DNA from: Campylobacter concisus
GTDB lineage: Bacteria > Campylobacterota > Campylobacteria > Campylobacterales > Campylobacteraceae
DNA length: 64,000 bases
Direction of reading: 5' to 3'
NCBI RefSeq assembly: GCF_015229955.1
Contig: NZ_JAAKYZ010000001.1
Span: 372,001-436,000 of the forward strand
The translations under genes were made by a program, and so were the position numbers. The notes under the pieces were generated by a model. It did not search any database and was not told the DNA's origin. It worked only from the letters and a program-made list of their open reading frames with translations. Below, piece by piece: positions 38,203 to 46,180 of this stretch (position 1 is the stretch's first letter; every line of letters starts with the position of its first letter).

Positions 38203-39134
38203 GAGCTTTGTTTTTTATTTTTTGTCTATTAAATTTTATCTTTGCAAGCGAGATCACCACTCCATATAAGCAAATAGAGGCTAGTGCAAATGTGCTAAGC
38301 ACAACGTTAATAAATGGCAAACTTTTTATTGCAACTGATGGAGGGACGGTTGAAATTTATGATCCTAAAGAGTCTAAATTTGAAGAGATCATCAAAATGG
38401 ATGATATAAAAACCTACGTTAGTGATCATGAAAGACCAAAAATTTTAAGCATTGATGAAATTGATGGCAAAACTCTTATACTTAGCGAAGGTGATTACGC
38501 TACAAAGGTGCTTCATCTAAGAGAAAATGGGCAGATGAGAAGCATAAAAATGGATAATCAAGCGATAAAAAAGGCATTATTTTTAGATAATGAGCATGTT
38601 GCACTTGCTTCAATTAGCAATGAAATTTACTTTTTAAACCTAAAAAGTGGCGAAATTTATGATAGCTTTAAAATTTCAATTGCGATGCTTTCAGATATGG
38701 AGATAAGCGAAGATAGAAGCACGCTAGCTATCGCTTGCGAGAGTGGGAAGGTCTACTTTTATAACATAAAAGCTAAAAAAATGGATCAAATTTTAGACAT
38801 TCATACAGACAATATCTACGACATCTCATATAAAAATGGCGTCATGATCAGCGGAGGCACCGACAGGATCGTGGGGATATTTTCAGCTGGAAGCCTAAAA
38901 AAGATAAATACTGGCTTTTTGGTCTATGGCGTCGGCCTTAGCGATGATGGCAGAGTGGCGGCTTATATGAGCGATGAGATGAGCGATGTAAATTTAGTTG
39001 ATAGCAAAAGCTTAGAAAATATCGCAATGCTAAAAACTGGACAAAGCACGATAAATAGCATAGTTTTTATAAGCGATAACGAAGTCGTAACTTCAGCCTA
39101 TGAGAATAAAATTTTGTTTTGGAGAATTAAATGA
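38199..39134 (+). CDS. napL: NapL, WD40-like periplasmic protein
   Basis: A 311-residue protein with a signal peptide (RALFFIFCLLNFIFAS) and a series of WD40-like beta-propeller blades, e.g. LNGKLFIATDGGTVEIYD-like and SEDRSTLAIACESGKVYFY. NapL is found in epsilonproteobacterial nap operons; its role in nitrate reduction is modest and not well defined. ATGA overlaps tie it to napF and napD. Confidence 0.88.
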   Translation: MRALFFIFCLLNFIFASEITTPYKQIEASANVLSTTLINGKLFIATDGGTVEIYDPKESKFEEIIKMDDIKTYVSDHERPKILSIDEIDGKTLILSEGDYATKVLHLRENGQMRSIKMDNQAIKKALFLDNEHVALASISNEIYFLNLKSGEIYDSFKISIAMLSDMEISEDRSTLAIACESGKVYFYNIKAKKMDQILDIHTDNIYDISYKNGVMISGGTDRIVGIFSAGSLKKINTGFLVYGVGLSDDGRVAAYMSDEMSDVNLVDSKSLENIAMLKTGQSTINSIVFISDNEVVTSAYENKILFWRIK

Positions 39135-39472
39135 ATATTTCAAGTTTGATAGTTTATACGGACAATAAAAGTGAAAGTGTAAAAAACGAAATAAAAAAGC
39201 TAAAAGAGTGTGAAATAATAACCGATGCAGACGATAGAATCGTAGTGGTAGTTAGCTCAGATAGTATTGAAGATGAGATAAAAAATTTTAAAAAAATAGA
39301 AGCTATCAGTGGAGTAGTGAGCGTTGCGATGGTTTACAGCTATCAAGAAGATGCCGAAGAAAATAGGAAAAAACTAGAAGAAAATGGCAAGATAAGTGAA
39401 ATTTTAACAAGTGATGAGGTAAAGGCAGAGGATATTACTTATGGCGGCAGCGTGCATCATAGAGTGAAATAG
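39131..39472 (+). CDS. napD: NapD, chaperone for NapA Tat signal
   Basis: A 113-residue cytoplasmic protein opening MNISSLIVYTDNKSESVKNE, with the ferredoxin-like fold pattern of NapD ending in SGVVSVAMVYSYQEDAEE. NapD binds the twin-arginine signal of NapA and delays export until cofactor insertion. The highly charged C-terminal tail (about 85-113) is an extension common in epsilonproteobacteria. It is the last gene of the nap operon. Confidence 0.9.
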   Translation: MNISSLIVYTDNKSESVKNEIKKLKECEIITDADDRIVVVVSSDSIEDEIKNFKKIEAISGVVSVAMVYSYQEDAEENRKKLEENGKISEILTSDEVKAEDITYGGSVHHRVK

Positions 39473-39490
39473 TAAAACTTAAATTTTTAG

Positions 39491-39525
39491 CTTTTGCATT
39501 ATCATTAAAATTTATAGTGCAAAAG
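39491..39525 (+). terminator. Possible terminator of the nap operon
   Basis: CTTTTGCA (39491-39498) pairs with TGCAAAAG (39518-39525) across a 19-base A/T-rich loop, 18 bases after the napD stop. Confidence 0.4.
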
Positions 39526-39633
39526 ACTATCTTTCGTATAGATCTTCTTAATAAATTCGTTGCTAATACTACTTATATTTAATCAACTTTGTTTGGCTTG
39601 TAGATTAAATTTATGTTCAAGGGTTAATAGATT

Positions 39634-39726
39634 TTGGGTGAAAAATTACTCAGCAAGCATAAAATCAAAAGTATAGCAAGTGAATTAAATTTTAGCTTAG
39701 AAGATCTTGAGATGATGCTTGCATAA
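39634..39726 (+). pseudogene. Short coding remnant downstream of nap
   Basis: A 30-codon frame right after a TAG (39628-39630) reads LGEKLLSKHKIKSIASELNF and continues to TAA at 39724. It looks like the helical C-terminal end of a real protein, but it has no ribosome binding site and only a TTG as possible start. It is probably the tail of a lost gene in the 295-base gap between napD and sco; the rest of that gap shows nothing else than hairpins. Confidence 0.3.
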
Positions 39727-39734
39727 AGAATTTT

Positions 39735-39754
39735 GGTAGGCCATTTTTGGCTTA
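39735..39754 (-). terminator. Hairpin downstream of sco
   Basis: GTAGGCC and GGCTTAC pair around ATTTTT, 14 bases beyond the stop of the minus-strand sco gene, with TTTT following on the minus strand. Confidence 0.5.
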
Positions 39755-39767
39755 CTAATTTTATAGC

Positions 39768-40313
39768 CTAAGGTCTATCTTTGATCAAATTTAATAAATT
39801 TTCTCCAATGTTTTCATTTGTTAGATTTGAAATTTCTTTATAAAAATTTCCTTTTTTGTCTATTAAATATATTGAAGAGCTGTGAGCAACAGAGTAGCCC
39901 ATGGCTGAGTTTTCAAGACGGACTTTTTGAAATTTTACACCATAGGTTTTTGCCACTTCTTTTAAGGCGTTTAGTTTTAATCCATCGGCATCTTTGTAGA
40001 AATTTTTTGCCATTAGAGTTAAATTTTCAGGAGTGTCGCGTTCAGGATCAAGCGTAATAAAAAGTAACTCAAAGTCATCTCTTTTTAGTTTATTTAGCTC
40101 ATCACCAATCAAAGAGAGCGCAGTAGGGCAGACATCGGGGCAAAAAAGATAACCAAAATATATAACTTTGTACTTTCCGTCGTAATTTTTAAGACTTACT
40201 TCACCATTTTGTGAAAGTGCCTTAAAATCATACTTGTTTGGCTTGATCAGCAAAAGTGCAACACCTATACAAATTAAGATTATTGTTAAGCCCCAAAATG
40301 CCTTTTTCATCAT
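39768..40313 (-). CDS. SCO1/SenC family copper-binding protein
   Basis: A 181-residue thioredoxin-fold protein anchored by one N-terminal helix (about 4-23). The copper-binding CPDVCP motif (CxxxC, about residue 58-62) and the histidine in VAHSSSIYLID are both present. Sco proteins deliver Cu to the CuA or CuB centre of haem-copper oxidases. Together with the PCuAC chaperone two genes upstream it probably assembles a cytochrome oxidase. The order PCuAC, unknown protein, Sco is the same as Cj0909-0911 in C. jejuni. It is six bases downstream of the middle gene. Confidence 0.9.
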   Translation of the reverse strand: MMKKAFWGLTIILICIGVALLLIKPNKYDFKALSQNGEVSLKNYDGKYKVIYFGYLFCPDVCPTALSLIGDELNKLKRDDFELLFITLDPERDTPENLTLMAKNFYKDADGLKLNALKEVAKTYGVKFQKVRLENSAMGYSVAHSSSIYLIDKKGNFYKEISNLTNENIGENLLNLIKDRP

Positions 40314-40319
40314 TACCCT

Positions 40320-40787
40320 CTATAATTTTAGATCAAGATCTACAAAAAAACCAGTTTCTTTTTCGTCATCAAGTACTTTAAATCTATATCTCATAAGCTC
40401 GACAACACAAGCGCTTAGCACTACTTGAGCAGTTAAGTTATCGCCTCTTGGCTCAAGTCTTGCTTTGATCGATCCCATATTCATATTTATGCCGTCTATC
40501 TCAAGACTAGGATTTTTTAGCCCTAAATTTTTACCGTTAATGATTTTAAAGCTAAAAGGCCTCATAGCATAAATAGGTCTTGGCGAGATGTCTATTTTTA
40601 GCTTTACGCCTTTAAATTCCATCTCACAAGATTTATTGTTTAGATCACATTTTAAAGGATCTAGCGATGTGTTTACATCGGCAAATTCAGGTGGATCTTC
40701 CTTGCTTGTTGTCATAAGCTTATAGCCTATCAAAAAAGAACCTAGAACAATAAAGATAAATGAAAAAATAATTATGATTTTTTTCAT
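40320..40787 (-). CDS. Anchored exported protein of the copper-chaperone cluster, function unknown
   Basis: A 155-residue protein with an N-terminal signal anchor (KKIIIIFSFIFIVLGSFLIGY) and a periplasmic beta-rich domain. Two Cys residues (about 49 and 55, KCDLNNKSC) and a third near 126 are present, plus several Met residues in INMNMGSI that could bind copper. I do not recognise the family. It overlaps the PCuAC gene by one base and precedes sco by six bases, so it probably serves the same copper-delivery process. Confidence 0.75.
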   Translation of the reverse strand: MKKIIIIFSFIFIVLGSFLIGYKLMTTSKEDPPEFADVNTSLDPLKCDLNNKSCEMEFKGVKLKIDISPRPIYAMRPFSFKIINGKNLGLKNPSLEIDGINMNMGSIKARLEPRGDNLTAQVVLSACVVELMRYRFKVLDDEKETGFFVDLDLKL

Positions 40788-41209
40788 TATTTAAAGTTTT
40801 TAGTTACTCCGATATTATCAAGCTTTATGCTCTCGCCATTACTAAATTTTAGCTCTAAATCAACTTTATCACCATCTTTTAATGGTTTATTTAGATCCAT
40901 AAGCATAATGTGTAAACCGCCAGGAGCTAGTTTTGTTTCGCCATTTTTTGGGATCACTGCATCTTCGATTTGAACCATAGCCATCATACCATCATTCATT
41001 TTGTGTGTATGAATTTCTGTACTTTTGCAAACGCTTGAGTGAGCGCCAATAAGCTTTACATCAGAATTTGAAGCATTTTTTATATTCATAAAAATTGCAC
41101 TATTGTTTGTGCCAGGTTTTGTATCTCTAGCTCTAACATTTTCTAGGCTGATATCAGCCGCCATAAGAGCAGAAGCTGCAAGCATCGCACCAAAAACGAT
41201 TTTTTTCAT
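40787..41209 (-). CDS. PCuAC periplasmic copper chaperone
   Basis: A 140-residue periplasmic protein with a signal peptide (KKIVFGAMLAASALMA). The copper site H-M-x10-M-x(n)-H-x-M is visible: HTHKMNDGMMAMVQIEDAV followed by GGLHIMLMDL. PCuAC carries Cu(I) to cytochrome oxidases, often together with Sco, which is encoded two genes downstream. A TATAAT element on the minus strand (41247-41252) is likely the -10 of this three-gene operon. Confidence 0.92.
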   Translation of the reverse strand: MKKIVFGAMLAASALMAADISLENVRARDTKPGTNNSAIFMNIKNASNSDVKLIGAHSSVCKSTEIHTHKMNDGMMAMVQIEDAVIPKNGETKLAPGGLHIMLMDLNKPLKDGDKVDLELKFSNGESIKLDNIGVTKNFK

Positions 41210-41246
41210 ATTTTTCCTTTGTGATAAAATTAATAATGGTTTTCAC

Positions 41247-41252
41247 ATTATA
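41247..41252 (-). promoter_or_regulatory. -10 element of the PCuAC-sco operon
   Basis: TATAAT preceded by TG on the minus strand, 38 bases before the PCuAC start, within the divergent spacer. Confidence 0.55.
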
Positions 41253-41306
41253 CATTTAGAACTACTTAATTTACCTTTAAAATCTAAAAATATAAATTTT
41301 TTAGGA

Positions 41307-41312
41307 TATAAT
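41307..41312 (+). promoter_or_regulatory. -10 element of the pgp2-alr operon
   Basis: TATAAT in GGATATAATTACGG, 35 bases before the TTG start at 41347. Confidence 0.55.
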
Positions 41313-41346
41313 TACGGACTAAATTTTACTTTTTGGGATATTTCAC

Positions 41347-42312
41347 TTGAAAAAAATTATATTTTTCTTCATCGCGTTATCGCCTTGTCTTTTTGCCCAA
41401 AATTACGAAGAAATTTACTTAAAAAATGGCTCTGCTGCTGTTATTGATGCCATCGAAAAAAATATTTTAAGTAAGGATTACTGGCTAAAAAAGCTTGAAG
41501 GCAAGGATGTAAGATATGGGTATTATGACAATGAGATACTTCTAAGTGTAGTTGATAAAACTAAAAAGAAGCTTGAAGTGATCTCTTATAATGGCGGCAT
41601 TACAAAAAAGCTTTTTAGCTCAAGCGTTATAGTTGGCAAAAATGGTGATAAGCTTCTTGAAGGCGATCTAAAAACACCGGTTGGAGTGTATCAGCTTACA
41701 CGTAGATTTACGCCAAATGATAGATATCTTGGCCCGCTTGCATTTTCGCTTTCGTATCCAAATTTACTTGATAAGCTTGCAAAGCGAAATGGCGGTGGCA
41801 TTTGGATACATGGCTATCCACTTGATGGTCAAAGGACAGATGAGCTAAAAACAAAAGGCTGCGTGGCTATGCAAAATGATACTTTGATGAAATTTGATGA
41901 TGTTGTGGATCACAAAAAAACACTTGCATTTATCTACGAAGATAAGCGTCCAGAAGCTAGCACAAAAGATATTGCAGTGATCATTTCTGGACTTTTGGGC
42001 TGGAAAAAGACATGGAGCGAGAGCGACATTGAAAACTATCTTAAATTTTACGATAAAAACTTTGAGCGATACGATGGTATGAGCTTGGAAAAATTTAAAA
42101 GTATGAAGCGGGCTATTTTTTCTAAAAAAGAGAAAAAACGCATTAGTTTTTCAAATTTTCTTATCACGCCTTATCCAAATCTTAAAAACGATAGGCTTTT
42201 TCGTGTGAGTTTTTATGAGGATTATGTTTCAGATACACATAAATTTGCTGGGCAAAAGACGCTTTATGTGAAGCTTTATAACGATGATATGAAAATTTTT
42301 ATAGAGGAGTAA
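41347..42312 (+). CDS. pgp2: L,D-carboxypeptidase/transpeptidase of the Pgp2/Csd6 type
   Basis: A 321-residue periplasmic enzyme with a signal peptide and a YkuD-type catalytic domain (about 85-200). The active-site region is GIWIHGYPLDGQ followed by TKGCVAMQND, giving the catalytic His and Cys. A C-terminal NTF2-like domain completes the architecture of Pgp2 (C. jejuni) and Csd6 (Helicobacter), which trim peptidoglycan tetrapeptides to tripeptides and so shape the helical cell. The start is TTG preceded by a weak ribosome binding site. alr, also a wall gene, is nearby. Confidence 0.85.
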   Translation: MKKIIFFFIALSPCLFAQNYEEIYLKNGSAAVIDAIEKNILSKDYWLKKLEGKDVRYGYYDNEILLSVVDKTKKKLEVISYNGGITKKLFSSSVIVGKNGDKLLEGDLKTPVGVYQLTRRFTPNDRYLGPLAFSLSYPNLLDKLAKRNGGGIWIHGYPLDGQRTDELKTKGCVAMQNDTLMKFDDVVDHKKTLAFIYEDKRPEASTKDIAVIISGLLGWKKTWSESDIENYLKFYDKNFERYDGMSLEKFKSMKRAIFSKKEKKRISFSNFLITPYPNLKNDRLFRVSFYEDYVSDTHKFAGQKTLYVKLYNDDMKIFIEE

Positions 42313-42314
42313 AA

Positions 42315-42554
42315 GTGGAAAAATCTCAAGAAGTAAAAGAAAAAATCGAAAAAATTTTAGAGGCAAGAGCTGCTTTTTTTGCTGAGCTTGACCGTCAGGT
42401 TCCAAAGAAAAATGGTACTGATGTTTTTGATTTTAGCAAAGTAAAAGAGGCTGATCTGAAAGAAATTTACGCCAAATTTTATGCATTTGATTACAACGTA
42501 AGAAAACTTTTACCGGATGTTTATACTGCTTTTAATGTGAATTTTAATGTCTGA
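42315..42554 (+). CDS. Small cytoplasmic protein between pgp2 and alr
   Basis: A 79-residue, charged, helical protein without signal or membrane segment (MEKSQEVKEKIEKILEARAA...). It starts with GTG two bases after pgp2 and overlaps alr by 8 bases, so it is translated in the same operon; that tight packing is the main argument that it is real. I do not recognise a family or function. Confidence 0.7.
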   Translation: MEKSQEVKEKIEKILEARAAFFAELDRQVPKKNGTDVFDFSKVKEADLKEIYAKFYAFDYNVRKLLPDVYTAFNVNFNV

Positions 42555-43560
42555 AATACGCCTAAATAAAGCTTCATATATTCATAATCTCACTCAAATT
42601 TGTACTAAAGCCGGTGGTAAAGAAAAAGTAATAGTTGTATTAAAAGACAATGCTTATGGACATGGTGCAAGGCTTATTGCAAATGAAGCTAAAAAATTTG
42701 GCATAGAAGTTTGCGCTGTAAAAAGCGAGTTTGAAGCAGATGAAATTTCTGACATATTTGAAAATATTCTCATTCTCTCACATATCCCAACCGGAAATGA
42801 AAGTAGTAAATTTATCTATGCGATAAACGATATAGAGGCACTTTTGAAGATAAAAGATGGCTCAAAAATCAATCTTGCAATCGATACTGGTATGCATAGA
42901 AATGGGCTTGATATTAGCGAGCTTGATTATGCGTTTGAAATTTTAACAAGAAGGAATTTAGAGCTTCTTGGAGCTTATACTCATTTTCGCGCAAGTGATG
43001 AGCTCAATGCTGATTATTTTGTGCAAAGGGAAAATTTTAGGGCTGCAAAAGAGAAAACTTTAGCTCTTTGCGATGAGTTTGGTATAAAAAAACCGATCTT
43101 TCACTCCCACAACTCAGCTGCTCTTGAAAGAGCAAGTGAAATCGATGATGATATGGTTCGCGTTGGCATCGCTCAGTATGGATACGCTCAGTTTGGTGAT
43201 AGTTTGGGACTAAAGCCTGTGCTTTCACTATGGGCAAAAAGAGTTAGCAGGCGCATTTTAAAAAGTGGTCAAAGTGTTGGATATGGTGCTAAATTTAGCG
43301 CAAAAGAAGATATAAATGTAGCCACTTATGATCTTGGATATGGTGATGGATTGCTAAGATACAATGGCTGTGGCGAGCTAAGACTTGCCAATAATGAGCC
43401 AATACTGGGCAAAATTTCTATGGATAGCTTTAGTTGTAAAGATAGCGGCGAGTGGGTTTGTGTCTTTGATAATGCAAATGTTTGGGCGAAATTTTTTGAT
43501 ACGATAAGTTATGACATTTTAGTAAAGCTCTCGCCAAATATCACTAGAAAATTTATATAA
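42547..43560 (+). CDS. alr: Alanine racemase
   Basis: A 337-residue PLP enzyme supplying D-alanine for peptidoglycan. The PLP lysine lies in VVLKDNAYGHG (the family usually has KANAYGHG), HSHNSAAL and RVGIAQYGYAQ follow, and the catalytic tyrosine region is SVGYGAKF in the C-terminal beta domain. It is a little shorter than the typical 360-residue enzymes but complete. The operon with pgp2 links two steps of wall metabolism. Confidence 0.92.
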   Translation: MSEIRLNKASYIHNLTQICTKAGGKEKVIVVLKDNAYGHGARLIANEAKKFGIEVCAVKSEFEADEISDIFENILILSHIPTGNESSKFIYAINDIEALLKIKDGSKINLAIDTGMHRNGLDISELDYAFEILTRRNLELLGAYTHFRASDELNADYFVQRENFRAAKEKTLALCDEFGIKKPIFHSHNSAALERASEIDDDMVRVGIAQYGYAQFGDSLGLKPVLSLWAKRVSRRILKSGQSVGYGAKFSAKEDINVATYDLGYGDGLLRYNGCGELRLANNEPILGKISMDSFSCKDSGEWVCVFDNANVWAKFFDTISYDILVKLSPNITRKFI

Positions 43561-43569
43561 AGGTAATAT

Positions 43570-44001
43570 GTGAAAAAGATCGTTTTATTAGCTTTTGCTA
43601 GCTTTGCTTTTGGTGTGCAAGAGAGTGAGTTTAAAATTTATGAGCAGATATTAAATCAGCTTGACACTAAGCAGATCCCAGCTTTTGTCGTCCAAACCGC
43701 AAAGCCAAATTTACCAAGCAGAGTCGATGAGATGATTACGCTAAAAGATGTGAGTAGTAGCGGGCTAAACATACATGGCGAGTTTGTTTTAAACGAGACC
43801 AAGACAAAGAGGATAAAAGGCTACAACAAAGCTCAAATTTTAGCTTTAAAAGATGAGTTTTATAAAAATGGAAAAGATGCGCTTTGCAACTCAGGTATGG
43901 CTAGAGCTGTGCTAAATCGTGGCATCACACTAAGTGGTAGTTACGGCTTTGAGGGTAGGCATTTTTTTGATATAAATTTGGATAAAAGTAGTTGCGAGTA
44001 G
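43570..44001 (+). CDS. Exported protein of unknown function
   Basis: A 143-residue protein starting at GTG with a short signal peptide (KKIVLLAFASFAFG). The mature part is a single small domain with two Cys residues (NGKDALCNSG and the last residues SSCE) that may form a disulfide. I do not know the family. It lies 9 bases after alr and overlaps the following gene by 10 bases, so both are in the alr operon. Confidence 0.65.
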   Translation: MKKIVLLAFASFAFGVQESEFKIYEQILNQLDTKQIPAFVVQTAKPNLPSRVDEMITLKDVSSSGLNIHGEFVLNETKTKRIKGYNKAQILALKDEFYKNGKDALCNSGMARAVLNRGITLSGSYGFEGRHFFDINLDKSSCE

Positions 44002-44393
44002 CCATTTTTTTACTATTTTTTTGCTCGCTTGTCCTGGCTCTTACGCCAGATATGGTAGCGAAAAATCACGCAACTTACTACAAAAAAAAGCTCCCATTCA
44101 TCTGCACGCCAACACTGACACTTAATGATATCTTAAATGTCGGCGACATGCTCATTTATAGATATGCCGTCAAACACGCAAGAAAGCAAGAGATCAAAAG
44201 GCTTGAAGAAAAAGAGCTTTTAGAATTTATCGAAGCTATCAAAAAGGAAAATTTACGAACCGCTTGCAAAGATAAAGAGATCTTAAATATGCTAAGTATC
44301 GGTGTTACATTGGATGAGCTTTTTTATTCAGAAAATGGTGAGCTGATCTTTGAGTACACTATAGAAGATCGTGAGTGTAAGAAATTGCAGTGA
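43992..44393 (+). CDS. Exported protein of unknown function, paired with the previous gene
   Basis: A 133-residue protein with a signal peptide (VAIFLLFFCSLVLA) from a TTG start inside the previous gene. The mature part has Cys residues near 37, 92 and 129 and the same general helical size as its neighbour (e.g. MLIYRYAVKHARKQEIKRL and DREC at the end). The pattern of length, disulfide-like cysteines and overlap suggests that the two neighbours work together, but there is no recognisable domain. Confidence 0.6.
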   Translation: MRVAIFLLFFCSLVLALTPDMVAKNHATYYKKKLPFICTPTLTLNDILNVGDMLIYRYAVKHARKQEIKRLEEKELLEFIEAIKKENLRTACKDKEILNMLSIGVTLDELFYSENGELIFEYTIEDRECKKLQ

Positions 44394-44440
44394 AATTTGG
44401 GGCTAAATTTCTGTTTTTTGGTTGTAAATTTGATATTTTT

Positions 44441-44551
44441 GCAAATTTTAAAATTCCATTTACTCACAAGAATCTACTACTGATTTTAAGCCTCGCAAAG
44501 CTTGTCGCTAAAATCAGAGTCTAAATTACTCGCTCATAAAATTTTAAAAAT
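44441..44551 (+). repeat. Intergenic repeat element, copy 3
   Basis: Left block GCAAATTTTAAAATTCCATT and ACTCACAAGAA, right block AAATTACTCGCTCATAAAAT, matching copy 2 (12569-12676, minus). The centre folds through CTGATTTTAAGC and GCTAAAATCAG. Confidence 0.7.
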
Positions 44552-44552
44552 T

Positions 44553-44626
44553 GCCCGACGCTTACCAGATATGCAAACACATGCATTGCATTAGTATGTT
44601 TGTATGCCACGACTAACGTTGTCGGG
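44553..44626. other. Dyad-rich, possibly structured segment
   Basis: GCCCGAC near 44553 can pair with GTCGGGG near 44621. Inside lie CAAACA...TGTTTG and a CGACTAACGTTGTCG dyad. It may be a folded RNA or the centre of an old element; a minus- or plus-strand terminator is also possible. Confidence 0.35.
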
Positions 44627-44772
44627 GTTAGGGAATTTGTTAATGAGGAGAGGGGGCGACTTCTTAATTTGATCATCTTTCTCCTTAACAACAGAATTTA
44701 TATTTATGTTGTGTAATTACAAGCTTACAAAGTATAATTCAAGTTTTCTTTTTCTTGAACAAACAAATTTAT

Positions 44773-44854
44773 AAATTTTAAAATCTTACTTCATTTGTCT
44801 TAGCAGACTATTAAATTTTTAATTCTCATGGATACTCGCTCATAAAATTTAAAA
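44773..44854 (+). repeat. Intergenic repeat element, copy 4 (shortened)
   Basis: The right block ACTCGCTCATAAAATTTAAA is almost the same as in copy 3; the left block (AAATTTTAAAATCTTACTTC) is partly preserved and the centre is shorter. Confidence 0.5.
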
Positions 44855-44937
44855 TTTTTGTAAATTTATAAATTTAAAGCTAAAAAAAGATGGCAAAAAG
44901 AAGAAATTTAGCCCAAATTTTACTAGAACTAAATTTT

Positions 44938-45807
44938 CTACATGCCTCTTTTTATCTCTTGTTCAAGTCTTTCAAGCTCAGCAATCCTATCGCTAGTGCT
45001 TGGATGCGTTCTAAAAAGTACGCCAAGCTTGTTGGTTAATGAGCCAAATGGATTTACGATAAACATATGAGCACTTTGCTCGCTTGCGTTTTGCATGACG
45101 TAAGAATTTGAGTAGCTCTCAAGCTTTTTTAAAGCACTTGCAAGCCACTCTGGGTGTCCTGTTAGATAGGCTGCGCCCTTGTCCGCCTTATACTCGCGCT
45201 CCCTTGAGATCGCCATTTGTATGATTGTGGCAGCTATTGGCATGAGTATAGCAAGTGCTAGCATAACGATGCCATTACCACCACCTCTTCTTGAACCGCT
45301 GCTTTGCCCAGCAATACTACCAATCTTAGCAAAATTTGCAAGCATTGCGATAGCCCCAGCTAGTATGGCAGCGATAGAGCCAGTTAGGATGTCATAATGC
45401 CTTACGTGGCTTAGCTCGTGAGCTAGCACGCCCTCGATCTCGTTTTCATTTAAAATTTTTAAAAGCCCCTCTGTTACCGCGACAGCTGCGTGGCTTGGGT
45501 TACGGCCTGTGGCAAAGGCGTTTGGTACCTCTTCTGGTATGATGTAAATTTTTGGCATAGGCAAATTTGCTTTTTGTGTGAGGCGAGATACGATCTCATA
45601 AAGCCCGTGAGCGTTACTCTCATCAACTGGGATAGCGTTATATCTTTTAAGTACTATAGTATCACTAAAAAAATATGAAAAGATATTTGTACCAGCTGCT
45701 ATCAAAAAGGCGATCATCATGCCATGCTCACCTCCAATATATCCGCCAACAGCGATAAAAATCAGCATTAAAGCAACCATTAAAAAAGCAGTTTTAAAAA
45801 TTTCCAT
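44938..45807 (-). CDS. htpX: Membrane zinc metalloprotease HtpX
   Basis: A 289-residue M48-family protease with two N-terminal helices (residues 5-50), the zinc motif LAHELSHVRHYD and two further membrane helices, then the third-ligand glutamate region (AISREREYKADKGAAYLTGH). It degrades damaged membrane proteins, with the active site on the cytoplasmic side. Length is as in the family. It overlaps the preceding gene by 14 bases, so it ends the ribA-rsmG run. Confidence 0.93.
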   Translation of the reverse strand: MEIFKTAFLMVALMLIFIAVGGYIGGEHGMMIAFLIAAGTNIFSYFFSDTIVLKRYNAIPVDESNAHGLYEIVSRLTQKANLPMPKIYIIPEEVPNAFATGRNPSHAAVAVTEGLLKILNENEIEGVLAHELSHVRHYDILTGSIAAILAGAIAMLANFAKIGSIAGQSSGSRRGGGNGIVMLALAILMPIAATIIQMAISREREYKADKGAAYLTGHPEWLASALKKLESYSNSYVMQNASEQSAHMFIVNPFGSLTNKLGVLFRTHPSTSDRIAELERLEQEIKRGM

Positions 45808-46180
45808 CTTTGTCCTTATTTTTTATAGCATTTGGCAAGATCGCTGCGTCGATGTTAAATTTTGTAAGCTGTGCTAGCTCGCTTTCATCTTTTATCAAAA
45901 CAGCTATAAGTGCGTCAAATAGATAACTCTCAGCTATCTTTGCTAGATCTTTTGCAATATCAATATCTGCGATAATAAATTTTACTCCAGCCGCGTTTGC
46001 GATAATGGCTTCATTTGCATTCGTCACAAAAACGCTAAAGCTTGCCTTAGCTTCTAGCGCCCTTTTTATGAAATTTCTATCAAATTTAAAGAGATTTTGC
46101 CTGCCGTTTGAAATCTCATCTTCACTTTTGCAAAGAAATAGTGGCTCAAATTTGATCAGCTCATCACCCAAAATTTTCAT
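45794..46180 (-). CDS. Conserved-looking cytoplasmic protein, function unknown
   Basis: A 128-residue protein without signal or membrane segment. Short hydrophobic strands alternate with helices (FSVFVTNANEAIIANAAG, FIIADIDIAKDLAKIAESY, ALIAVLIKDESELAQL), giving an alpha/beta appearance like half of a TIM or Rossmann domain. I do not recognise a family. It overlaps the zinc-ribbon gene upstream by four bases and htpX downstream by 14 bases, which supports that it is translated. Confidence 0.7.
   Translation of the reverse strand: MKILGDELIKFEPLFLCKSEDEISNGRQNLFKFDRNFIKRALEAKASFSVFVTNANEAIIANAAGVKFIIADIDIAKDLAKIAESYLFDALIAVLIKDESELAQLTKFNIDAAILPNAIKNKDKDGNF

Larger units (their letters stand above)
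44394..44937. other. Non-coding gap with repeats and a structured element
   Basis: No supported gene. The 544 bases hold two copies of the intergenic repeat (44441-44551 and 44773-44854), a central dyad-rich stretch (44553-44626), and a stand-alone TATAAT (44732-44737) followed by a small TTCAAG...CTTGAA hairpin. Confidence 0.65.
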
